Assembly: GCA_029227815.1 (NCBI GenBank)
Contig: CP118523.1
Location: 3,224,001 to 3,288,000 of the forward strand
Reading direction: 5' to 3'
From: Clostridiaceae bacterium M8S5
Lineage (GTDB): Bacteria > Bacillota > Clostridia > Tissierellales > MCWD3
Length of the DNA stretch: 64,000 nucleotides
Positions 45,507-55,268 of this stretch are shown here, in pieces. The position numbers and the translations under genes were made by a program. The stretch's first letter is position 1. Each line of letters opens with the position of its first letter. The notes beneath the pieces are model-generated. The model saw only the letters and a program-made list of their open reading frames with translations, ran no database searches and had not been told where the DNA came from.

Positions 45507-46046
45507 TTACGTATTTCCCTCCTTTATATCATTTAAAATTCTTTTTGTTCCTATTATCTCGGCTTTCACAATTTCAACCATTCTACTAACATTACTAATA
45601 TGATGTATTGGTACTTGGTCGTTTTTTAGTATTGGCAGTTGTTTGTTTATGTTTCTTAAATATACATCAAGATATTCTAATCTTCTTTCTAATATATCTA
45701 CAATCTCTTTTCTGTTAAAAACATGGATATAACATGCTGCAATAGAAAATAAAACTGTATCATAACTAAATGATTCACATATTTCTATTATAGAAGTTTT
45801 TAATTGGTCTATTCCTTCTTGTGTAATTGAATATACTTTTTTACTTGGCATATTCCCTATCTTCTCTATATTTCCACAGATATACTTCTTTTTTTCTAGA
45901 ACCTTTATGGTAGCATAAACTGTAGAATCTCCAATATTAAACCACCATTTAATATTCATGTATTCTAGTTGTTTTATTATTTCATATGCATTTACAGGTT
46001 CATCATTTATTATACCTAATAACATTATTGCAGTTTTATTTAACAT
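45507..46046 (-). CDS. PadR-family transcriptional regulator
   Basis: 179 residues. N-terminal winged helix (MLLGIINDEPVNAYEIIKQL, DSTVYATIKVLEKKKYI, KKVYSITQEGIDQLK) and a C-terminal helical PadR_C-like dimerisation part. Represses its own promoter in typical cases, released by small molecules. GAGGAGG ribosome binding site. A 56-bp perfect palindrome sits just upstream. Confidence 0.85.
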   Translation of the reverse strand: MLNKTAIMLLGIINDEPVNAYEIIKQLEYMNIKWWFNIGDSTVYATIKVLEKKKYICGNIEKIGNMPSKKVYSITQEGIDQLKTSIIEICESFSYDTVLFSIAACYIHVFNRKEIVDILERRLEYLDVYLRNINKQLPILKNDQVPIHHISNVSRMVEIVKAEIIGTKRILNDIKEGNT

Positions 46047-46065
46047 AACTTATTCCTCCTCGCTA

Positions 46066-46121
46066 AAATACTATAAACATATACTACTCTATATATAGAG
46101 TAGTATATGTTTATAGTATTT
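46066..46121. promoter_or_regulatory. 56-bp perfect palindrome in the PadR promoter
   Basis: Every base from 46066 to 46093 pairs with 46094-46121; the half-site reads AAATACTATAAACATATACT and onward. TTGACA (46121-46126, minus strand) adjoins it. Likely operator for two or more PadR dimers. Confidence 0.75.
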
Positions 46122-46128
46122 GTCAATA

Positions 46129-46158
46129 AAAAAACTCTCTTTTTCAAGAAAGTTTTTT
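46129..46158 (-). terminator. Terminator of the cvfB-like gene
   Basis: Stem AAAAAACT / AGTTTTTT immediately after the stop codon on the minus strand. Confidence 0.65.
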
Positions 46159-46160
46159 AA

Positions 46161-46997
46161 CTACACTATTAACTCTATACCATTATCAGTTATCTTTATT
46201 ATTCTCTTCTTTAATAATCTTCCTACAGCTTTTTTGAATGAGCCTTTACTCATATTTAATTGAGCTTTTATTTTATCTGGAGAGCTTTTATCGTTTAATG
46301 GGAGTTTGCCACCATTTTTTATTAATTTATTCATCAATGTATCTGTGTCTTTATCCATTTGCTTATACGTTTTATCACGAAGACTTATGTATGCCTTTCC
46401 ATCCGGTCTAATCTTTGTAATTCTTCCTGTTACTGTATCTCCTATTTTTACATTATGAAAAATCTCATTCTTAGGTATCATAGCATGATATCTGTTATCT
46501 ATCGCTACAAATGCACCCATTTCTCTGTTTAGACTATACACAAATCCTTTAACGACATCATTTACCTTGTATGGTAGCTCAGTGCTAAGTAAGTCATAAA
46601 CCCTCATTGTAGCACATAGTCTATTGCTCTTATCTACATAAACACCAACTAAATATTCTCTTCCCTCTACTATCTTATCTTTTTGTTCTTTAAAAGGTAA
46701 GAATAAATCTTTATCCATATCCCATTCTAAAAACGCTCCAAATTTAGCTATTTGGGCAACTTTTAGATATCCTATCTCCCCAACAGTCAATTTGGGTTTT
46801 TTTGTAGTAGCTACGATTTTGTCATCTGCATTTCGATAAACAAACACCTCTATTTTACTACCTATTTTAATATCTTGATTTATTTCATTACTTGGCAGTA
46901 CTATATTGTTGTTTCCGTTCATATTGTCATTTAGGCATGCTCCTTTAGAACTTACATCAACAACATATAATTCTTGTATTTCACCTAATTTCACCAT
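46161..46997 (-). CDS. cvfB: CvfB-like S1 RNA-binding protein
   Basis: 278 residues with three S1-like modules (residues ~1-65, ~70-140, ~145-215; e.g. GEIGYLKVAQIAKFGAFLEW and IGDTVTGRITKIRPDGKAYI) and a C-terminal winged helix (SKGSFKKAVGRLLKKRIIKI). Matches CvfB, a virulence-related RNA-binding protein of Gram-positive bacteria. ATG after AGGAGAAG. Confidence 0.85.
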   Translation of the reverse strand: MVKLGEIQELYVVDVSSKGACLNDNMNGNNNIVLPSNEINQDIKIGSKIEVFVYRNADDKIVATTKKPKLTVGEIGYLKVAQIAKFGAFLEWDMDKDLFLPFKEQKDKIVEGREYLVGVYVDKSNRLCATMRVYDLLSTELPYKVNDVVKGFVYSLNREMGAFVAIDNRYHAMIPKNEIFHNVKIGDTVTGRITKIRPDGKAYISLRDKTYKQMDKDTDTLMNKLIKNGGKLPLNDKSSPDKIKAQLNMSKGSFKKAVGRLLKKRIIKITDNGIELIV

Positions 46998-47095
46998 TTA
47001 CTTCTCCTTATCATGTAATAAATTCACTATGTCATAATATATCACTATACCACATAGTTTTCAAGGGGTAAAAAAAAGATAGTTAACTTATATAT

Positions 47096-47124
47096 CAAAA
47101 AAAGATATCTTGCATTAGATATCT
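47096..47124 (-). terminator. Terminator of the sigma factor gene
   Basis: Stem AGATATCT / AGATATCT around TGCATT, with a seven-T run on the minus strand. Confidence 0.75.
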
Positions 47125-47173
47125 CTTTCTGATAGTAAATCACTAAACTCTCAACATTAAAATTGCACATAGT

Positions 47174-47755
47174 CTAACTCAACTTCTTAAGCCCATAGTC
47201 AGGCACTTTACTCCATTCATCGCAATTGAAATGTGTATCAAGATTTAACATATTTTTCAAACATAATTTTCCTCGATATATTCTTGATTTTACCGTTCCT
47301 ATACTGATATTTAGTTCGTCGCTTATTTCTTTGTAAGATAGATTTTTGTAGAAATAAAGGTAAATAACCTTGCTATACTTAGGATTAAGACATTCAATCT
47401 TTCGTAGCATAAACGATCTACGTTCCTCTTCTATAAGATTCTCTGGAATAGATGTTAACCCTTTATCATAATTGAGCTTGTCGAAACAATACTGTTCTAC
47501 TTTGACATTTTTCTTATTTTGGTTATAACGTAATTTTGAAAAGTTGTATGCTATGGAGCAAATCCAAAATTCAAGTTTTTCGTCGTTTTTTAACTGACCA
47601 ATTTTATCTACAGCTTTCATAACTGTGTCTTGTACTATATCTTTTGCATCATAATCATTTCCCAGTACTGAATAAGCAATATGATAAATTTTACTTTGAT
47701 AAGTATTAAAAATAGTGATGTACAAATCGTAAATATTGTACTCTTTTTTTAACAA
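47174..47755 (-). CDS. ECF-like RNA polymerase sigma factor
   Basis: 193 residues with sigma region 2 (IAYSVLGNDYDAKDIVQDTV ... LEFWICSIAYNFSKLRYNQN) and region 4 (YSKVIYLYFYKNLSYKEISD, ISIGTVKSRIYRGKLCLKNM). TTG 47755 follows GAGGTG at good spacing; the ATG at 47773 has none. No anti-sigma factor gene is adjacent, so control is unclear. Region 47756-48009 is AT-rich with nothing else recognised. Confidence 0.85.
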   Translation of the reverse strand: MLKKEYNIYDLYITIFNTYQSKIYHIAYSVLGNDYDAKDIVQDTVMKAVDKIGQLKNDEKLEFWICSIAYNFSKLRYNQNKKNVKVEQYCFDKLNYDKGLTSIPENLIEEERRSFMLRKIECLNPKYSKVIYLYFYKNLSYKEISDELNISIGTVKSRIYRGKLCLKNMLNLDTHFNCDEWSKVPDYGLKKLS

Positions 47756-48009
47756 TTTAAACACCTCAATCATAATTAATTTTGTGTTAATCAGTAAAAT
47801 TAAAATAGCTTACATATGATTACAATCCAATATTTAGTTTTAAGTAAATAATTCTTCTAAAAAAATGTCTATTCCATTTACCTTTGAGTTTCAAAAATAT
47901 GCCTATGTAATATGTTATTATTATAACATCAATTTTACGCAAATTTTGTCATTTTTACTGTAAAAAGTAATATTTTAAATATATTATTATATTTATTTCA
48001 TCTGAACTC

Positions 48010-48036
48010 AAAAAGGGGGCTGCTTTCACAGCCCCC
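48010..48036 (-). terminator. Terminator of the TRAP transporter operon
   Basis: Stem GGGGGCTG / CAGCCCCC followed by TTTTT on the minus strand. Confidence 0.85.
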
Positions 48037-48081
48037 TGAGGATATTATTCGACACTATTTATTATTTACAATACTACGTAT

Positions 48082-50025
48082 TTAAGCTACTACTGTATTG
48101 CTTTTACTTCTCTTTTGTAAAATAAATCCTAATATTAACATTCCAAGCCCTATTGCATTGAATGTATAATTTGTTGTAACTAGTAAAACTCCACCTGCTA
48201 TGAACAACAACCTATCTACTATTGACATCTTTGCTATGAAGAATCCTGTTAATGCTGATGCTACTGATATTATACCTATTAATGATGTTATAATTATAAA
48301 TACAATCTCAATTACTGTTACATCTATCAATAGTAGCTGTGGAGAATAAACAAATATAAACGGTATCAAGAATGCTGCTATTGCAAGTCTTGCTGCTTGT
48401 ACACCTGTTCTCATTGGTTCTGATTTGGCGACTCCTGATGCCGCAACGGCTGCTAAGCACACAGGTGGTGTTACATCTGCTACTATACCAAAATAAAACG
48501 CAAACATGTGAGCCGCTAATACTGGAACATCCATCATCAATAACGCTGGTGCTGCTATCGTTGAAGTTATAACATAGTTTGCTGTTGTTGGCACTCCTAT
48601 TCCTAATATCAAAGACGTAAGCATTGTAAAGAATAATGTTAAGAATAGTTTCCCTTTTGCCATACTAACAAGTATTGAACCCATCTTAAGCCCCAAACCT
48701 GTCTGTGTTACAACACCTATTATTATACCAGCACATGCACAGGCTGCAATAACTGTTATTGCACTTCTTGCGCCTTTCTTTAGCCCATCTATTATATCCC
48801 AAAAGCTCAGTCTAGTCTCTTTTTTAAATGCTGAACACACTATAGAAGCTACTATTGCACCTAACGCTGCTCTTATCGGAGTATATCCTGCTACTAAGAA
48901 GTAAACAACTATTATGATTGGGATTAATAAATGTCCTCTTTCCTTCATTATGTTCCCTAATCTTGGTAATTTATCTTTTGGTAATCCTTTTAATCCAAGT
49001 TTTTTAGCCTCAAAATGTACTCCTGCCCAAACTCCAAAGTAATACAATAAAGCTGGAATCGCTGCTGCTGATATAACTTTAATGTATGGAGTATCTGTAA
49101 ATTCAGCCATAAGGAAAGCTGCTGCTCCCATGATTGGAGGCATTAACTGACCTCCTGTAGATGCTGTTGCCTCAACTGCTCCTGCAAATTCTCCTTTGTA
49201 TCCTAGTTTCTTCATCATTGGTATTGTAAAACTTCCTGTTCCAACAACGTTTGCTACTGAACTTCCTGTAAGTGTTCCCATACACCCACTTGAGATAACA
49301 GCAACTTTTGCTGGTCCACCAGAAGCAAATCCTGCAATTGCGTTAGCTGCATCTATAAAAAATTCTCCCATTCCTGTTTTTTCTAGGTATGCACCAAATA
49401 ATAAAAACATGAATATAAATGTCGAGGAAACCTTTATTGGTATACCAAATACACCCTCTGTTGTATAGAATAAATGTTGTACTAAATCCGATACATTAAC
49501 ACCTCTATGTGCTAACTTTCCTGGAATATATGGCCCTAATAATGCATATGCAATAAATAGCAACGCTATAATCACCATAGGCCACCCTATAACACGTCTA
49601 GCTGCCTCTAAAACCATCACTATAGCTACAAGCCCAACTATCATGTCTGTCGTTGTAACTCTACCTGCTCTAAATACTAAATCTTTATAGAATACGAAGA
49701 CATACATACACACTGCCGCCGCTACTATTGCCAATACTATATCAACAGGATGCATTTTATCTCTTGACCATTTTTTGCTAGATGGATATAGCAAATATAC
49801 TAAAGATAATCCAAATGCTAGATGTACTGATCTTTGAAGCATTGCATCTAATTGTCCGAATACAGCTGTATACAGTTGGTATAATGTAAAAATAATTAGT
49901 ATTGCAGATATTACTTTAGCTGCAAACCCTTTTAGCTCTCTATAGTCTGACCCTTTATCATATTTTCTCAAAAGGTCATTTGCATTTTCAGGATTTGCAT
50001 TTTCAACTACATTACTTTTTTGCAT
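48082..50025 (-). CDS. TRAP transporter fused permease (DctQ-DctM, TAXI type)
   Basis: 647 residues with many membrane helices, the small DctQ-like part at the N-terminus fused to the large DctM-like part (GGPAKVAVISSGCMGTLTGS, GGQLMPPIMGAAAFLMAEFT, PVCLAAVAASGVAKSEPMRT). Sodium-driven uptake of carboxylates or amino acids delivered by the TAXI binding protein encoded upstream. ATG 50025 follows AAAGGAG. Confidence 0.92.
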   Translation of the reverse strand: MQKSNVVENANPENANDLLRKYDKGSDYRELKGFAAKVISAILIIFTLYQLYTAVFGQLDAMLQRSVHLAFGLSLVYLLYPSSKKWSRDKMHPVDIVLAIVAAAVCMYVFVFYKDLVFRAGRVTTTDMIVGLVAIVMVLEAARRVIGWPMVIIALLFIAYALLGPYIPGKLAHRGVNVSDLVQHLFYTTEGVFGIPIKVSSTFIFMFLLFGAYLEKTGMGEFFIDAANAIAGFASGGPAKVAVISSGCMGTLTGSSVANVVGTGSFTIPMMKKLGYKGEFAGAVEATASTGGQLMPPIMGAAAFLMAEFTDTPYIKVISAAAIPALLYYFGVWAGVHFEAKKLGLKGLPKDKLPRLGNIMKERGHLLIPIIIVVYFLVAGYTPIRAALGAIVASIVCSAFKKETRLSFWDIIDGLKKGARSAITVIAACACAGIIIGVVTQTGLGLKMGSILVSMAKGKLFLTLFFTMLTSLILGIGVPTTANYVITSTIAAPALLMMDVPVLAAHMFAFYFGIVADVTPPVCLAAVAASGVAKSEPMRTGVQAARLAIAAFLIPFIFVYSPQLLLIDVTVIEIVFIIITSLIGIISVASALTGFFIAKMSIVDRLLFIAGGVLLVTTNYTFNAIGLGMLILGFILQKRSKSNTVVA

Positions 50026-50047
50026 TCTCAAACTCCTTTCTCTTTGG

Positions 50048-50560
50048 TTATAAAATCAATTTTCTTTTTCCGAACTTTATAATCAACGTGTTCTTTGCAT
50101 ATATTTTTATCAAATCTTCCTCTTTTGCGATTAAGTCTACGAGTTGATATTTTGCATTTCCTATTTGTAACCAGTGCTTTGGAATTGACGATATTCTCAT
50201 ATTTATTGAATCAAAAGATCTCTTTACATATAATATAAACTTACCGTCTTTTATCTCAAATTTGTATTTTTCTCTATCATAAGGCAACCCTACTCCAAAG
50301 GACTCATAAATAGTCTTTTGGAGTAGTAATTCATTGTCTCTTCCTACAGTAAATACTTCTTCTGCTGGTGTGAGTAACACCGAATGAATATACCCTAATG
50401 TGAATTCATTATCTTCTAGCACAAATTTAACTTTTGAATATTCATCTAAGTCTTCTATTACTAATACTTTGTCATAGGATAGTATATCTGTTAAAAAGCA
50501 CACACTCACTAATAGAAGCACTCCTAAGCTTAGTAATAATATCCTTATTTTAATATTCAC
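50048..50560 (-). CDS. DUF1850 membrane-anchored protein
   Basis: 170 residues with one N-terminal membrane helix and an external domain with YIHSVLLTPAEEVFTVGRDN, a DUF1850 hallmark. DUF1850 genes are typical companions of TAXI TRAP transporters, as here between the binding protein and permease genes. Role unknown, likely accessory. Confidence 0.85.
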   Translation of the reverse strand: MNIKIRILLLSLGVLLLVSVCFLTDILSYDKVLVIEDLDEYSKVKFVLEDNEFTLGYIHSVLLTPAEEVFTVGRDNELLLQKTIYESFGVGLPYDREKYKFEIKDGKFILYVKRSFDSINMRISSIPKHWLQIGNAKYQLVDLIAKEEDLIKIYAKNTLIIKFGKRKLIL

Positions 50561-50561
50561 G

Positions 50562-51518
50562 TTATTTTATTACACCAATCTCTTTGAAGTATTTTTCTGC
50601 TCCTGGATGTAAGTCTATTGACATACCTTCAGCCGCAGTTTCTTTAGTTATATATTTACCTACATTGTGAGCTGCTTTTACTCTTTCTGGGTTTTCGTAT
50701 ATTGTCTTAGTTAAGTTATACACAACATTTTCGTCAAGTTTATTACTAACAGCAAGCATTGCTTTTACTGTCAAAGTCTGTACATCCTCTGTTTGACCCT
50801 TATAAGTTCCTGCTGGTATAGTAAACTTTGTGAAGAAATCATATTTAGCCATCAAAGCATCAGATATTTCAGTATCAACTGGTACAACATGAACATCATG
50901 TTGTGTAGCTAAATCTTGTATAGCAGCTGTTGGTATACCAGCTGTTAAAAATGCTACATCAACTTGATTGTCTTTAAGCCCAGCAGAAGCTTCAGAGAAT
51001 GATAAGAACTTAGCATTGATATCTTTCTCAAAATCAAGACCAGCAGCTTTTATTATCTGTCTAGCATTAGCTTCAACACCTGAACCTATAGCTCCAACAG
51101 CAATACTCTTTCCTTTTAAGTCTGCTATAGTTTTTATATCAGGATCTGTTGTTACTATTTGCAATGGCTCATTGTACATTGTAGCCATACCTCTTATGTC
51201 ATCAAATTTTTGTCCTTCAAACATAACTTTTCCATTCTTTGAATACCAAGCTATATCATTTTGAACGATAACAACTTCCACTTTTCCATCTTTAAGTAAA
51301 TTGATATTTGCAACTGATGCACCTGTTGATTGCGCTGTAGCATTTATCCCCTCTATATTATTGTTCCATATATCAGCAAATGCTCCACCTAGTGGGAAAT
51401 ATGTTCCTGCAGTTCCTCCTGTACCGATGTTAACAAAAACATCTTTGCCACCACAGCCAGCAAACGTTACTATCATTAGTAAAACAACAGTAAGAATTAA
51501 TCCTTTTTTCATCTTCAT
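50562..51518 (-). CDS. TAXI-family TRAP transporter solute-binding lipoprotein
   Basis: 318 residues. Lipobox at VTFAGC (Cys ~22), then NIGTGGTAGTYFPLGGAFAD and STGASVANINLL, the TAXI signature, and a second lobe with LKGKSIAVGAIGSGVEANAR. Captures the substrate outside the cell for the fused permease. ATG behind AGGAGG. Ends one base before the DUF1850 gene. Confidence 0.92.
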   Translation of the reverse strand: MKMKKGLILTVVLLMIVTFAGCGGKDVFVNIGTGGTAGTYFPLGGAFADIWNNNIEGINATAQSTGASVANINLLKDGKVEVVIVQNDIAWYSKNGKVMFEGQKFDDIRGMATMYNEPLQIVTTDPDIKTIADLKGKSIAVGAIGSGVEANARQIIKAAGLDFEKDINAKFLSFSEASAGLKDNQVDVAFLTAGIPTAAIQDLATQHDVHVVPVDTEISDALMAKYDFFTKFTIPAGTYKGQTEDVQTLTVKAMLAVSNKLDENVVYNLTKTIYENPERVKAAHNVGKYITKETAAEGMSIDLHPGAEKYFKEIGVIK

Positions 51519-51696
51519 AAGTATAAATCCTCCTTGAAATATATTATAAATTGTTCATTATTTATATTTTATTTACTCACTACGATTTACTACGCCAAAC
51601 TACTAAATACTACATTAAATTTTCTGACTTTTTTAAATATTGCATTGCTTCAAAATAGACCTTCATTTGTTTGAAATAATATATACTTAGAAAATA

Positions 51697-51728
51697 AAAA
51701 AAAGACCTCTCACAACTGATTGGTCTTC
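51697..51728 (-). terminator. Terminator of the two-component system genes
   Basis: Stem AAGACC / GGTCTT followed by eight T on the minus strand. Confidence 0.7.
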
Positions 51729-51736
51729 TCTCTATT

Positions 51737-52609
51737 TTAAAACTCTATGTATCCTATAATACCTTCTATAAATTTCTTTATATTAATTTTCCCTGGTTTA
51801 TCGGATTTTTTATCTAAATACAGCATTTCTTTTCTCACCTGTGAAAAATCAAATAATGTGTTTGAATATCTCTCAAACTTAATGTTAGTATAATCATCTA
51901 ATCCTATACTAGATATATTCACAAACGAACTTTGTACTACTCTCCTAATTCTTTGTTCTATCGCTTTAATAGATACTTTATCATTTGCTTCCTTTTCGTA
52001 TTTATTAGCTAATTCTTTGTATAACTCACCGATTTTATATTGATGAACCTTTACATCTAATTTTTTTCGTTTTTCTATTATTATCTCTAACATATTAATC
52101 AAATCTTTGCTTCCTGTCTCTCCCAATATCCCTAAATCTGATAATACCCTTATTATCTGAGGCTTTACTACATTTTTATTGTCTTTTATTTTCCGCTTTC
52201 GTTCCATTGTCCTTTCTATAAGTGATAGAGCTTTCTTTAGATTAACGTTGTCTATTACTTTCTCTATAACTGATACTACCTCGATTACATTGAGAGGTTT
52301 ATTGATAAAAAACTCTATACCACTTTTGTACGCTTTTGCAATCATGTCTTTAGATTTTACCTCTGATATCATAATGAACTGCACTAAATCATTTTGCGAT
52401 TTTATTTTCTCTACTATTTCTATCCCATCAACTGATGGCAACAACAAGTCTACTAACACTATATCTGGACTGAGCTCATTTATATCCTGTATTGCTTGGT
52501 TACCATCCTCTGCTTCACCTATTACATTTCCAAGGGAATACTCAATAATTATATTTTCTAGCATTTTTCTTATGCCTAAATCATCATCTACAATATAAAA
52601 TGTTTGCAA
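51737..52609 (-). CDS. Response regulator with YcbB/GlnL-type DNA-binding domain
   Basis: 290 residues. Receiver domain (1-120) with FYIVDDDLGI, the phospho-acceptor Asp in DIVLVDLLLPSVDG and the Lys in FFINKPLN. The C-terminal part (~135-290) with IEQRIRRVVQSSFVNISSIG resembles the YcbB domain of B. subtilis GlnL. Likely controls the adjacent transporter operon. Follows the kinase gene by 22 bp. Confidence 0.85.
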   Translation of the reverse strand: MQTFYIVDDDLGIRKMLENIIIEYSLGNVIGEAEDGNQAIQDINELSPDIVLVDLLLPSVDGIEIVEKIKSQNDLVQFIMISEVKSKDMIAKAYKSGIEFFINKPLNVIEVVSVIEKVIDNVNLKKALSLIERTMERKRKIKDNKNVVKPQIIRVLSDLGILGETGSKDLINMLEIIIEKRKKLDVKVHQYKIGELYKELANKYEKEANDKVSIKAIEQRIRRVVQSSFVNISSIGLDDYTNIKFERYSNTLFDFSQVRKEMLYLDKKSDKPGKINIKKFIEGIIGYIEF

Positions 52610-52631
52610 TACAACCCCTCCATAATACCAC

Positions 52632-53915
52632 TTAAATTCTATCTATTGGTATATAAACATAAAAACTTGTTCCTTTATCTCGCCTCTTCACTTTTATGTC
52701 GCCACCAAATTTATTCATGGCTATATTTCTAACATGAGTAAGTCCTATGCCCGTCGACATGTTACCAGTCTTTCGATCAAATTTGGTTGAAAAACCGGGT
52801 TCAAATATAGCACATATGTTCTTTTTTGGTATTCCACAACCATTATCTAACACTTCAAATATAACATTATCACCATTGACTGTCTGAGTAACCTTTATAA
52901 AACCTCTACTATCTATAGCTCCTATGGAATTGTTAATCAGATTGTTTATTATAGTAATAATTGCATAATAATCTTTTATATTAATGTTTTCATTTATTAT
53001 AAACTCAAGACTGATTTCTTTGTTTAGTTGCTGGATAAATCTCTTCGTGTTATCACTGATAATTTCAAATATAGCACTTAGCGACATACTATTATTCGTC
53101 TTTTCATTTGGTAACAATTTTTCTATCCCTAATACTACTCTCTTATTATCTTTTTTTATTTCATGGATATCTTTAGATAAATTAAGTGCCTTTTGCCTTA
53201 GCTCATTAACTTTGTGACAATCTAATGTATCTTTCGTACAGTTGTAGTCCTTTAACTGCTGATATATTGAATAGCTTTCTCCCATAACTTGCTCAATTAG
53301 TTGTGAGTTCTTCTGTAAGAAGAAAACCTCTGCTTTCATGTTAGCTGTAAACAGCAATAATTCTTTATACCTCTTTTGATGCTCCTCTTTTATAGTCAAT
53401 GTATTAAACGACCTAACCATCATATAAAGAAAAAGTGTTAGCAAAGCTCTTCCAAATCCAGTAATTAATAATCTATTCAATATAGCTTCAACCATATTTA
53501 TGTGTACTTCATTTCTAACTAATATCTCCACTATATTTGAAATAACATCTGTAATTCCTAATAAAAATATTAGCAATATTGGTTGTCTTTTATATCTACG
53601 TATATTAACTTTGTTAAATATAAATCCCATAGTTATATAAAATGCAATTGCAGGCAAATGGTTTAGGAGTAAATCTCTCACCATACCATATTTTAATATA
53701 TCTAGAATTGTCCTAAATGAATATATCATAGCAGATGTTATTATAGTGGTTTTGATTATTGATAGTTTTTCAAACCAAAGCAATAAAAACATTAAAACTG
53801 CAACACCTATACATATTCTAAAAGATGAGTTAAAAGGATTGATGTACACTTGCCCCATTAGAGTAGCTATAGCTGATACTATGATGATTTTTTTTAGAGT
53901 AGTAATTTCTTTCAT
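52632..53915 (-). CDS. Sensor histidine kinase (GlnK/YcbA-like)
   Basis: 427 residues. About six membrane helices (residues ~1-165), a coiled helical linker, then a HATPase domain: NNLINNSIGAI (N box), VLDNGCGIPKKNICAIFEPG (G1) and GNMSTGIGLTHVRNI (G2). The phospho-acceptor His is not obvious; HQKRYKELLLFTANMKAEVF is the candidate region. Partner of the downstream response regulator. Confidence 0.85.
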   Translation of the reverse strand: MKEITTLKKIIIVSAIATLMGQVYINPFNSSFRICIGVAVLMFLLLWFEKLSIIKTTIITSAMIYSFRTILDILKYGMVRDLLLNHLPAIAFYITMGFIFNKVNIRRYKRQPILLIFLLGITDVISNIVEILVRNEVHINMVEAILNRLLITGFGRALLTLFLYMMVRSFNTLTIKEEHQKRYKELLLFTANMKAEVFFLQKNSQLIEQVMGESYSIYQQLKDYNCTKDTLDCHKVNELRQKALNLSKDIHEIKKDNKRVVLGIEKLLPNEKTNNSMSLSAIFEIISDNTKRFIQQLNKEISLEFIINENINIKDYYAIITIINNLINNSIGAIDSRGFIKVTQTVNGDNVIFEVLDNGCGIPKKNICAIFEPGFSTKFDRKTGNMSTGIGLTHVRNIAMNKFGGDIKVKRRDKGTSFYVYIPIDRI

Positions 53916-54025
53916 ATCTTTACTTCCTATTTTGTATTATAGTAAAACCAATACATATGAACTTCTAAGTTAATTAATATTATAATGATACAATATTTTA
54001 TTGTCAAATTTATAAATGTTCCAAC

Positions 54026-54077
54026 AAGTAAAAAAGCAATTCTTCTGTACTTTATTATCAGGAGAAATGCTTTAATA
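54026..54077 (-). terminator. Possible terminator of the ABC transporter operon
   Basis: AAAGCATTTCTCC pairs imperfectly with GAAGAATTGCTTTTTT on the minus strand, ending in a T run. Confidence 0.5.
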
Positions 54078-54123
54078 TATTTATTGATAAACCTAAAATC
54101 TAGATGCTTAGAATGCCATTTTT

Positions 54124-54579
54124 CTAATTGTAATATACCTTACCAAAGATATCTTTCTCTCTATAGTGCGTTGTTTTATTACTTCCGCTACGTTTCTTAA
54201 CCTCAGTTCCATCATGTAACATATAAAAATATTCTTTCCCTTTAACGGCCTTTTTAATTAAAAGAATTTCGTAAACTCCTGGCTGTAATGCATAAGATTT
54301 GTTTATATATAATTCATCTGTTATCCTATGTTTATCTATAATGCTATCTTTATTTTTTAGCATTATTTCTATATATCCATCCTTTAAACTTGCATCAAAC
54401 TTCAAATATATTTTTGTATCTTTTAAAACTTCTAGCCTATATTTTTGAACACCTTCAGCTATTTCATATGTACTATGACTATGACTTGTATTCATATATT
54501 CGAATGTGTGAATTAATGAATAAGAACTAAATGCTAAAAATACAAGAGCTATTAACAATATTATATTTCTCTTTTTCAT
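54124..54579 (-). CDS. Membrane-anchored protein of unknown function
   Basis: 151 residues: one N-terminal membrane helix (NIILLIALVFLAFSSYSLI) and an external beta-rich domain (YRLEVLKDTKIYLKFDASLK). Not recognised. Last gene of the transglutaminase-GntR-ABC operon, 11 bp after the permease; probably an accessory subunit or surface sensor. Confidence 0.6.
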   Translation of the reverse strand: MKKRNIILLIALVFLAFSSYSLIHTFEYMNTSHSHSTYEIAEGVQKYRLEVLKDTKIYLKFDASLKDGYIEIMLKNKDSIIDKHRITDELYINKSYALQPGVYEILLIKKAVKGKEYFYMLHDGTEVKKRSGSNKTTHYREKDIFGKVYYN

Positions 54580-54590
54580 GACCTCACCAC

Positions 54591-55268
54591 CTAAAATTTA
54601 TATTCACTGATTTTTGTTAATTTATAATTTAGAATACACAATAAAATATCAACTATAAGCATTATAAATATAAATTTATATATCCCTGCACCAAAATAAG
54701 CCAATATTATTAACTGCTTTGCAGATAAAAATGCTATTGAGACTACTATAAGCATGTACGTTAATGCTATCTGCTTATTATATGTATTACTTATATTGTC
54801 TAAAGAAAAGTAAAAGTTAAATACAAAATTAATTACTAAAATCATAGCTATAAACAGCGTTATAACCTCTTCGCTATTTAGTGTACTTATCTTGAACCCT
54901 AAAAAATAACTATTATTGCTAAAATATATACTGCCCATATAGATAATTGATAGTATTATACTTCTTTTAATTATCTGATAAAACATAACTTTACTTAACA
55001 ACTTTTTAGGACAATTCATGTTTGATGCTTGCGGTAAACAGTAAAGAACTATTAATAAAATATACATTATTGCATATAAAAACAATATAACTCTAATCAT
55101 ATAAGGTCCAAGTTCCGCTATCATTTGCATCATAGATTCATTTGTATCATCTAAAAATCCACCCACACCTATAAGTACCATGAAAAATATAACCAGTATA
55201 ATTGAAGCAAGTATAGCGAATTTTTCATGTTCAAATATTAACTTTTTTATATTTTTACTAGTTATCAT
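54591..55268 (-). CDS. ABC transporter permease-like membrane protein
   Basis: 225 residues with about six membrane helices, starting MITSKNIKKLIFEHEKFAIL. The ATG at 55268 lies within the end of the ATPase gene (11-bp overlap) behind AAAGGGGG, so translation is coupled. It is the likely membrane partner of the ATPase. Substrate unknown. Confidence 0.75.
   Translation of the reverse strand: MITSKNIKKLIFEHEKFAILASIILVIFFMVLIGVGGFLDDTNESMMQMIAELGPYMIRVILFLYAIMYILLIVLYCLPQASNMNCPKKLLSKVMFYQIIKRSIILSIIYMGSIYFSNNSYFLGFKISTLNSEEVITLFIAMILVINFVFNFYFSLDNISNTYNKQIALTYMLIVVSIAFLSAKQLIILAYFGAGIYKFIFIMLIVDILLCILNYKLTKISEYKF

Noticed and set aside
52179-52598. 139-codon plus-strand frame inside the response regulator gene
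   Set aside because: Antisense to a conserved receiver domain; Ser/Ile-rich as expected for a shadow frame.
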